NCBI GenBank assembly: GCA_032622095.1
Contig: CP136069.1
Coordinates: forward strand, 42,012,194 to 42,076,193
Reading direction: 5' to 3'
Source: Siphonodentalium dalli
Taxonomy: Eukaryota > Mollusca > Scaphopoda > Gadilida > Siphonodentaliidae
DNA: 64,000 bases
The notes beneath the pieces are model-generated. The model worked only from the letters and a program-made list of their open reading frames with translations. It was not told the DNA's origin and made no database searches. Position numbers and translations under genes: made by a program. Each line of letters begins with the position of its first letter. Positions within the stretch are counted from its first letter, which is position 1. This document shows, in pieces, positions 55,839-64,000 of this stretch.

Positions 55839-56090
55839 AAGCCTTGAAATAGTGTGCCTGTCATTTGCAGAATGAGGTTCCCAGAGGGTGAATTTAGTGA
55901 TGCTACCCCGCATAGCGGGCTAGCGTCACCAAATTCACCCTCTGGGAACCTCATTCTGCTGAGGTGTAAACACAATGAGGTCCACAGAGGGTGAATTTGG
56001 TGATGCTAGCCCGCTATGCGGGGTAGTATCACTAAATTCACCCTCTGGGGACATCATTCTGCAAATGACAGGCACACTATTTCAAGGCTT
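55839..56090. mobile_element. Fold-back element F3, 10-bp TSD (Mutator-like)
   Basis: 252 bp. GATTTCTGGC is duplicated at 55829-55838 and 56091-56100. The element is almost wholly inverted: AAGCCTTGAAATAGTGTGCC to its complement, with each half containing its own palindrome (55872-55956 and 55974-56057) of AGAGGGTGAATTTRGTG arms around CCCGCATAGCGGG. A 9-11-bp duplication with long inverted ends is typical of Mutator-like elements. ORFs here are readings of the palindrome. Confidence 0.85.
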
Positions 56091-56149
56091 GATTTCTGGC
56101 GACCATATGTTAGATGATGCGTCAAGTAAAGTATGTATCCGAATCAAGA

Positions 56150-56515
56150 AATATAAAGTTGTAAATTCGAAAGCGGAAGTATTTTGTTGCTATGTTGTTA
56201 CTCGAACTACGAATATAGAGTTTCAAATTGAAAAGCGGCAGCGCTATGTTGCTAATTTGCCGATTCTCATCAGAATTAAGACGGGGTTACAAACTCCGAA
56301 GCAGCCGTGCTACTAGTCTGCTACTTGCTACCCTAAATCACAAAACAGATACACAGCTGTGCTTTGCTGCTAATCTGGTACTTGACAACCTAAGAAACAG
56401 TTTCAAGCGCAAAATGCTGAAGTGTTCTGCTGCTACTTGCTTTTCGAATTAAGAAAACAGTTCGAAATGCAAATGCGAATGTGCTCTGCTGCTAATCTGC
56501 TACATAATAACTTAG
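56150..56515. repeat. Degenerate minisatellite, about 6 units of 55-68 bp
   Basis: Each unit carries a TGCTGCTAATCTGCTACTT-like core followed by an A-rich stretch (AAGAAAACAGTT). Cores are near 56182, 56247, 56305, 56365, 56428 and 56490. ORFs of 113 and 74 codons crossing it are probably fortuitous. Confidence 0.7.
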
Positions 56516-56519
56516 CTGA

Positions 56520-57447
56520 AATTCACCCCAGCCTTTGTCTTATGAATATGAGACCATGTACATTCGGGCCACCCATAAACCGTATTAACTCGAATCATTA
56601 GTTGGTATCCATCAACCCGAAGCGGCTTCTCTCAGGGTAGCATTTCAACTAAAAGGTTATTGCATTTCTAGGACCTCGCGTGGGCCTTGGGCGAATAGGT
56701 CCATCGCCCCAATGCGAGCGGCAAGAGTCCCCTAATGTGGTACCCTGTTTGGCACAGGGCACACCGCGTGATGATGGTGGATTCCTGGTGGTAGTAGGAT
56801 GGCCGTATATGAATCGGAGAGCTAAATATCCAGAATCGGGTAGCGAGTGAACCGTGGAATGTTACAGGTGAAGTTAACTGACACATGGCCTTCATTTGAT
56901 GCATGTGATACATTACCAAAAGATGTAATCTTATTTATTTGATATATCTAAATAATTTAAACTGGTTAATTAATGGGGAAATAGATTTGTGTGAGTGATA
57001 TTGATTTAACTAACTGCGTGACTTCTGGGTTTATCCAGGTAAAATGTTGCTTCTGGATAGGGCTATCGGATTTATTTTAAAAAATAGATACATGAACTGT
57101 TGTTTTTCTTGCATTTTCAGGATGATCTCGTGTCAATCTAGCTGGATAAACATCACCAGAGTGGCACGCAGGTTTCAATTCTGTGAATTTCGCTGAAAGG
57201 TTAGAATTGTCGTCTATGAAAACCATTTAGTTCCGTGATACATATAACGTGAGGCGGCACATGGACGACATCGCGTACGACACACCGTATGTTACTCTAC
57301 ATTACATTACATCTAGACGGGATGTTGAGTTGACAATCGACTAGTTGCACATATTCATTGTGTTTGAAATTGCATTTTTGTTGTCCGTTGTATTATCTCC
57401 CTGACACTTGCAGTGTTTCATTTTTAGTTATATTTTCTTGTTGTGTC

Positions 57448-57448
<1 letters not shown>
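56520..57448. other. No gene seen
   Basis: No recognised feature. Confidence 0.4.

Positions 57449-57502
<54 letters not shown>
57449..57502. repeat. (TA)n microsatellite
   Basis: About 26 TA units. Confidence 0.95.
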
Positions 57503-57506
<4 letters not shown>

Positions 57507-57908
57507 TCACATGAAACCCCTATTATATTATTAAAAAGCCATTACATAGAGTTGCACCTCACTTGGCATCGTACAAACAAAATGACCGCGCTACTTTACA
57601 TAGATTCAGGTGGATTCATACTATTTCGAAAAACCGCGCATGACAACAACACAAGACAATTCAAAATAATTTCTTTGTTCATTAGTTAAATTCTTGTCCA
57701 ACTTTATTGCACTAACGAAAATAGAATAAAAAACAAAGGGGAAACTGGGGGAGTATATTTTCCGTCGCCAGACTCAGCCACAATACTGTCGATACGGTTG
57801 CGAAGCGTCTCAACCAATGCTGGAAATGTATGTATTTGCAGCTTCTTTTATGGATTTTGATTTGTTAAAAAGGCATAGAGCTCTAGTTTGTTCATCTGAT
57901 ATACACGA
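57503..57908. other. No gene seen
   Basis: No recognised feature; AACTTTATTGCAC near 57700 could be an antisense LINE-type tail, unproven. Confidence 0.35.
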
Positions 57909-57914
57909 TCTTCA

Positions 57915-58057
57915 AATCGTTATGTTGGGATACAAGATTTTATGAAACTCGTTTGATATATTTGATTCATAACTCGTCTACGACTCGTTGTGAATCAAAT
58001 TTATCAAACTCGTTTCATAAAATCTTACATCCCAAAATAACTCGTTGGAGATCCTCT
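57915..58057. repeat. Large imperfect hairpin
   Basis: Arms of about 65 bp, for example ACAAGATTTTATGAAACTCG with CGTTTCATAAAATCTTACAT, meeting near ACTCGTCTACGACTCGT. Similar in size and style to the hairpin at 50639-50775; both end with GAGATCCTCTA. Confidence 0.7.
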
Positions 58058-58458
58058 ACATATGAATTTTGTCTTGATAGTTGCCCAACGTATGAACCTA
58101 GTCTGAATACGAGACACTGATTCAGCTAACAGAGTCGGGGCGGCTTTGTGCTTAGTACCAACTATCCAATCCATTATTGATACGATGCGACATACAGTGG
58201 CTAATAAATGGGTAACCGATTCAGCTTGACTGGTCCAAGGCAGCTGCCGAGCTAGTTGTCGGACACATGTCACGTGTCACTCAATTTACCACGTAGGCGT
58301 GATGATTCCAATGAGATCCATGTATATCCAAAGTACATGATTCTTAGCTGCTATCACACTGTCAACAGACCTCATATACGCTACTGATAAAATTGTATAA
58401 AGTATTTCTAAATTTCCAAGACAATTTATCCCTTTCTATACTAAAGGATCATTGGCGA

Positions 58459-58675
58459 TCAGTTATCCCATAGTAAATGTTTAGATAATAAGTTCAACAA
58501 ACGACATATTTGTTGAACTTATTATACAAATATTTCCATCAATAAATGGGATTCCTTCTGTACTTTTATTTATCTGTCGTCTGCTTATATTACATGTACA
58601 TCCCTGCAAATCAATAATAGACCATTCCGATGTGCTCTTTATAACTGACTGGGAGAATCCATTTTGTAGAGATTT
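58459..58675 (+). repeat. Dispersed repeat A, copy 2
   Basis: Contains the hairpin AATAAGTTCAACAAA...TTTGTTGAACTTATT (58490-58526) and downstream ATTACATGTACATCCCTGCA with CAATAATAGACCATTCC, matching 7745-7935 and 16672-16775. Confidence 0.65.
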
Positions 58676-58904
58676 ATGTGTCAAACCAATCAGGACTAGA
58701 CTATCTCTCTTGTTTAAATGTTCAAAGAAAGATCATTCTGACGCTCGTCGTTAGCTAATTGAAACCAGCACTGGTGTTGATGGCGTGCTGTGAAATTCAG
58801 GTTAACTGACGGTGTGTCCAGAACCGATCTGTCGTCTGTGTTGTGCTATCCGAATCACTGGTTTGTATGTATGTATGATCTCCCCTCACCGAATAGAGAT
58901 AACC

Positions 58905-61900
58905 TATTAACCGAATCATGGCTCGATCATTCTATCCCGGACTCAGAAATCCATCTTCCTGGTTACCACGATCCCGCCCGCAAAGACAGGAACGATGGGA
59001 GAACAGGAGGGGTGTGTGCATTTACGTCCGCGACAATATTACTTTCAAAATACGCGAAGATCTTGACAGTAACGAAGTAGAAACTATTTGGGTAGAGGTT
59101 ACAATTAACAGAAAGCACTGTCTTGTTGGATGCTTCTATCGCCCTCCCAACTCCCCATCAAGCCAGTGGACGAAAATTAATAATAACATCTCCCTTGCGC
59201 GCGACACCGACCTGGATGTCATAATAGGTGGAGATTTCAATGAAAACTATGTACACAACGGTAATGGAAAAATAAACGGCATATGTAGCGAACGAGGTCT
59301 GTCCCAATTGGTCGAGGATAAAACGCATTTTACTGAAAACTCCTCGTCTACTCTCGACTTGCTCATGACTAGCAACCCTGATCTTGTTGATTCCCCTAGT
59401 GTTCTTGGCAACATATTCGACAACACAAGTAGGTATCACTGTCCAGTTGTAGCTCGGATAAAACTTCTGAAAAATAAATCGGCTACAACCCTAACTAGAT
59501 GTGTCTGGAATTACAATCTGGCTGACTTCGATACCATGAACGAAGACTTCTTGAGCTGGAATTATGACACAACATCTGCTTTGTCAGCTCATGCAGACAA
59601 CTTGACTGCAAAAATTAAGAAGGTATGCAGTGAAAATATCCCCAATAAGATAATACAGATCCGAAAAGGTAGTCCCCAATGGCTTACGTGTAATGTACGG
59701 AAGCTGATGAGGCAAAGAAATCGATTACATAAGATAGATAAAAATTAAAACACACCACAAACATTGGCAAACTTTCGATCTAAACGTAATGAAACAACAT
59801 CGGCTATTAGAAAAAGCAAACGCGATTATGACACCAATAATGAAAATACATTGAACAATCCATCAAATGACCAGTCTTCCTGGTGGAAAATCCTTCAAAA
59901 AGTAATTTTTGCAACCCGCGATCGAACATTACCCCCCATAAACACAAACGGCGACTTCCTGATATCACCAACTGAAAAGGCAAATGCTTTCAACTCCTAT
60001 TTCTGTAATATTTCATCAGTTGATGACGTCGGGAAACGCCTACCAGTGCTCGACCCCGATAACCCCATATCTACATTAAGCGAAATAAAAATCACAGCCC
60101 CTGACATTTACAAAGCTTTAAAAGGCCTAAAATTTCTAAGTCAAGTGGGCCCGACGGAATAAGTCCTAGAGTTCTGAAAAACTGCGCCTCTTCGCTCTGT
60201 GGTCCTCTTGAATTCTATTTTAGAATATTTACCGAAAACAGCTACTACCCACCCCAGTGGAAGCGTTCCCATGTTACACCCATATTCAAGAGCGGTGATC
60301 CCAGTCTTATGTCAAACTATCGACCAATTTCCCTACTAAGCTGCATATCGAAGGTCTATGAAAAATGCATTTATAAATATCTATGGGAATTTCTCGATGA
60401 AAACAAACTCCTATCATTTTACCAAGCTGGTTTTATGCGCAACGACTCAACAGTTTTCAAACTTACCGAAATATATGACAATATATGTCGACCACTAGAC
60501 GACGGAAAAGAGGTCCGGTGTATATTCTGCGACATAAGTAAAGCATTCGATAAGGTCTGGCACCGTGGCCTCTTGAACAAACTGACAAAAATTGGTATAA
60601 GAGGAAACTTGTATAACTTAATGAAATCGTATCTTGAATGCAGACAACAACAAGTTGTCATTGACGGCACACACTCAGAATTGCAAGATGTAACAGCCGG
60701 TGTCCCACAAGGGTAAGTATTAGGCCCACTTCTGTTTTTAATTTATATTAATGATATAACCGAAAATATACGGTGCAACATTCGTCTATTTGCTGATGAC
60801 ACCTCTCTATTTCTTACTATCGAAGACCCCACTATGGCCGCAAAACTAATCAACGATGACCTCGAAACTCTCATGTGTTGGTCATCAGAATGGCTTGTAA
60901 AATTCAATCCCCTGAAAACGGAAGCTCTCTTAATCTCCAGGAAAGAAACGCCAGTATATCATCCACACTTGACCATGGGAACCGCGACAATTGTTGAGGT
61001 TGACAGCCATAAACATCTGGGGCTCACTTTCGACAACACGGGGTCATGGGGTATCCATATCAGATCTATGCTTGACAAAGCATGGAGTCGAGTAAATCTA
61101 GTACGTAAGCACAGATACAGGCTAAGCAGAGTAACGCTTGAAAAAATACATTATACATTTATCCGACCAATACTGGAATACGCCTCCCCCGTATGGGATA
61201 ACTGCCCTGATTATCTTAGTGATGACATTGAGAAGGTTCAGTATGAAATGGCCCGAATAGTAACAGGCGCAACCATCAGTACGAGTAACGCGCGTCTTTT
61301 ATCAGAAACTGACTGGGAACTCCTCTCCTCACGTCGCAGAAAACACAAACTATGCCAGTTTTTTAAAATGATACGCGGAACTGCCCCGTCAATTTTAAGA
61401 AATTATGTTCGACCAATCCAGGCAAATAACTCTAGATATAACTTCAGATTTGAACATATAAGACTACCCTCGAATATTAACTATGACTATTATATGGATT
61501 CGTTCTTACCAGCGGCAATTACTGAATGGAACAAACTGCCGAAATCTACAAAGGGTAGCAGAACAATCGACGAATTCAAAAAGGAACTCAACAATGACAA
61601 TATGCGTCCACCTGCCCAGTTTTATCATAGTAAATGCCGTAAATCACACATCCTTCATACCCGGTTAAGACTGAACTGTAGCCACCTGAGTGGAGACCTG
61701 ACAGATAATCATGTTAAAAATTTCCCCTTTTGTCTATGTGGGGAATTTGAGACAACTTACCACTATCTCTTTGAATGTACACTTTATCAAGAGCCCAGAA
61801 GAGAACTATATGACTCCCTACCCAATGTTGCCCTATCTGAAAACACTCTACTGCGGGGATCAAGGGAGCTTAGCCTTCGCGAAAACAAAGAAATATTTAA

Positions 61901-61943
61901 TGCAGTTCAGACATATATCATGAGAACAAAAAGATTCCCATGA
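58905..61943 (+). pseudogene. LINE ORF2: endonuclease + reverse transcriptase, near-intact
   Basis: Endonuclease: LTESWLDHSIPDSEI, GGVCIYVRDN (reached by a frameshift near 59010), GCFYRPPNSPSS, VIIGGDFNENYV and a degenerate target-binding end. In-frame TAA at 59746. A further frameshift near 60135 leads into SSGPDGISPRVLKNC. Reverse transcriptase: NYRPISLLSCISKVYEKCI, CDISKAFDKVWHRGL, GVPQG, then TAA at 60714 in place of a sense codon, then VLGPLLFLIYINDI, RLFADDTSLFL (catalytic). The C terminus has WNKLPKST and the CLCGEFETTYHYLFECTLY zinc-knuckle-like motif. Four point lesions in about 1000 codons point to a relatively young copy. Confidence 0.9.
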
Positions 61944-62189
61944 TTCTATCACCTGTATACATACGGACAACGAATTGCTTTGGATTCTGGTCGAGTTATG
62001 CGGCATCATGATATTCCCCACTGTTTATGCCTAATTACAAATTGACAAATGCAACCAATAAATATCTGGGCTTGACCCCCTCCCATGGCGCCTGACGCAC
62101 GAAGAATACTATAGACGAGCATCATTACTAATACGCAATAAATCAACTCAACTATTGAAAACTACCCCCTCTCCCAGCATATCATCCCT

Positions 62190-62270
62190 TTTATATCTCT
62201 ATCTCTCTCGCTCTCTCTTTCTATCTCTCTCTCGTCCTCTCTACCTCTTTCTCGTTCACAATTTCTCTCC
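62190..62270. repeat. CT-rich low-complexity tract
   Basis: Mostly CTCT/CTAT within the 3' region of the LINE; a complementary GA-rich tract lies in the antisense LINE fragment at 39715-39795. Confidence 0.85.
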
Positions 62271-62531
62271 CTGCTTCTAACGACATCATCATTACTATAA
62301 TTATGATATTTTCATTCCTTCCCGTCCGACCCCCTCTCTACACTTAATGAAGAGCGGGCGCGAAACAAAAGGGGAGCAAACTTAATAAAAGCCCTTGGGC
62401 TTGTTGTTTAATCCCCTTTCCAATCAATCGAATATATATTTTTCTATTCTCCTGTAAAATGTCTGTTAAATGTTTATATATGTTATTATTTTGATTGGAA
62501 TAAAATATGTTTACACTAATAGAGATAACCA

Positions 62532-62683
62532 ACCTTGTTCACCAACCTACATGTACCACGAACACCCAGCACTTAAACTCGGTTTGAAGTCCGTTAATGT
62601 GGGTTTAAATTGTGTCTATTCCGTGGCAGCGGATGGGTTTCACCTAAGCCACGTGTAGTAACACGAATTTTAGTACTCCACAC
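62532..62683. other. No gene seen
   Basis: Short spacer between LINE and satellite. Confidence 0.4.
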
Positions 62684-63519
62684 CAGACCTTAAATAGTAA
62701 TGAATGTGATGGGATCTCGGGGTATATAGGATCATGATAGTCGATGACACAAGACCTTAAATAGTAACGGATGTGATGGGATCTCGGGGATATATACATG
62801 TAGGATCGTGATAGTCGATGACACAAGACCTTAAATAGTAATGAATGTGATGGGATCTCGGGGTATATAGGATCATGATAGTCGATGACACAAGACCTTA
62901 AATAGTAACGAATGTGATGGGATCTCGGGGATATATACATGTAGGATCGTGATAGTCGATGACACAAGACCTTAAATAGTAATGAATGTGATGGGATCTC
63001 GGGGTATATATGATCATGATAGTCGATGACACAAGACCTTAAATAGTAACGAATGTGATGGGATCTCGGGGTATATAGGATCATGATAGTCGATGACACA
63101 AGACCTTAAATAGTAACGAATGTGATGGGATCTCGGGGATATATACATGTAGGATCATGATAGTCGATGACACAAGACCTTAAATAGTAACGGATGTGAT
63201 GGGATCTCGGGGTATATAGGATCATGATAGTCGATGACACAAGACCTTAAATAGTAACGAATGTGATGGGATCTCGGGGATATATACATGTAGGATCATG
63301 ATAGTCGATGACACAAGACCTTAAATAGTAACGGATGTGATGGGATCTCGGGGTATATAGGATCATGATAGTCGATGACACAAGACCTTAAATAGTAACG
63401 AATGTGATGGGATCTCGGGGATATATACATGCAGGATCATGATAGTCGATGACACAAGACCTTAAATAGTAACGGATGTGATGGGATCTCTGGTATATAT
63501 GTTCATCATAGTCGATGAT
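62684..63519. repeat. Satellite of alternating 67- and 74-bp units
   Basis: About 11.5 units. Measured between successive GATGACACAAGACC words, spacings are 74, 67, 74, 67, 67, 74, 67, 74, 67 and 74. The long type carries an extra ATACATG-like block (GATATATACATGTAGGAT versus GTATATAGGAT). Units are nearly identical, so the array is young or homogenised. The 151-codon minus ORF across it is open only because of the repeat. Confidence 0.93.
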
Positions 63520-64000
63520 ATTGGGTAATCTGGCTCGACATTGAGTGACAGGTGTACATAAATGTCAACAACAATTCTGAAACGTGCTTTTGAACAGCTA
63601 TTTTCTGGCCTTAAATTGTCCACAGCACCCTCCGACGTTGTAATTGGCCGATAAATTTTTTGACCAATTTTTTGTCCAATTCTTATTTTTTTTGGCCAAA
63701 TTAAAATTTCTTCGAGTACAAGTGTCAGCGTATAGAAAAATGACTGCGGTTATAAAGTGAACAAGACATCGTTTATATTAATTATAGATCACCATAAAAC
63801 AACATGTGATACAACACTGGACCAATGTAAAAGCTAGTTCGAAATAAATGCGATAAATATTTGAAATTGCGAAAAATTGCTTGGATTTTGAAAGATAGTG
63901 TCATATATAATTGGATATAACTTGTGAAACACATGGGCTATTGACGGGCAACATATCTAAAAAATTGCCCCACAGACCTAGCAAAAAAACAATTTGGATG
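63520..64000. other. No gene seen
   Basis: AT-rich, nothing recognised. Confidence 0.4.

Larger units (their letters stand above)
58905..62518 (+). mobile_element. 5'-truncated LINE with 13-bp TSD
   Basis: AATAGAGATAACC occurs at 58892-58904 and 62519-62531. The copy begins inside the endonuclease (LTESWLD) and ends AATAAAATATGTTTACACT. Coding sequence runs to 61943; the 3' region has a CT-rich tract (62190-62270) and the terminal block shared with 9588-9680 and, on the minus strand, 37485-37610 and 39530-39620. Same family as the copy at 37485-38985 judged by the C-terminal protein. Confidence 0.9.

Noticed and set aside
57503-57760. Possible antisense LINE tail
   Set aside because: Only a short AACTTTATTGCAC-like match; too little to call.
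62644-63099. 151-codon minus-strand ORF
   Set aside because: Open only because repeat unit lengths and sequence keep a frame; it translates the satellite.
62684-63519. Regular repeats resembling a CRISPR array
   Set aside because: Whole units are near identical with no unique spacers, no cas genes are near, and the setting is eukaryotic. It is a satellite.

Overview
The window looks like a gene-poor, AT-rich, transposon-saturated stretch of an animal genome, most likely a marine invertebrate and plausibly a mollusc. This rests on inference from the mix of CR1/L2-like, Jockey-like and Tx1/L1-like LINEs, many TTAA-flanked MITEs and Helitrons. No host protein-coding gene, tRNA, rRNA or CRISPR array could be supported. 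Every ORF with a recognisable domain belongs to a non-LTR retrotransposon (LINE).

Layout. 0.36-1.78 kb: a TTAA-flanked 0.5-kb MITE (family K, copy A) split by an 891-bp CAC...GTG element with a 5-bp target duplication. 2.1-14.3 kb: tandem repeats, two piggyBac-like MITEs built from paired 67-bp palindromes (P1, P2), fold-back elements of a Mutator-like family (F), a TGTGTAG-rich inverted-repeat element, a 212-bp pogo-like palindrome and a related TTAA MITE (Q1). 14.3-18.9 kb: poly-G tracts, an unrecognised ORF, a hAT-like MITE, Q2 and K copy C. 19.0-26.05 kb: a 1.8-kb inverted-repeat element (U1) split by a 5.3-kb LINE with an intact 1045-codon endonuclease/reverse transcriptase ORF. 28.07-32.36 kb: K copy B split by a 3.78-kb Tx1/L1-like LINE with a 12-15-bp target duplication. 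33-40.5 kb: MITEs (V1, V2, P3, Q3), then rearranged LINE copies on the minus strand. 42.16-44.0 kb: U2, an uninterrupted copy of U1. 44.47-53.43 kb: K copy D split by an 8.4-kb LINE that encodes an SGNH-hydrolase-bearing ORF1 and that itself carries two head-to-tail Helitrons, a hAT-like MITE and a fold-back insert. 53.5-56.5 kb: U3, V3, a second CAC...GTG element, a perfect fold-back with a 10-bp duplication, and a minisatellite. 58.9-62.5 kb: a 5'-truncated LINE with a 13-bp target duplication. 62.7-63.5 kb: a satellite of alternating 67- and 74-bp units.

The elements do not form a pathway. Their relation is stratigraphic: several families occur as both an empty and a filled copy inside the window, so insertion junctions, target duplications and relative ages can be read directly. 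The most notable observations are the repeated use of one MITE family as landing site by three unrelated elements, the movement of a TATA-containing 67-bp palindrome among TTAA MITE families, the tandem Helitrons rich in TCAAGGTCA motifs, and the one fully open LINE.
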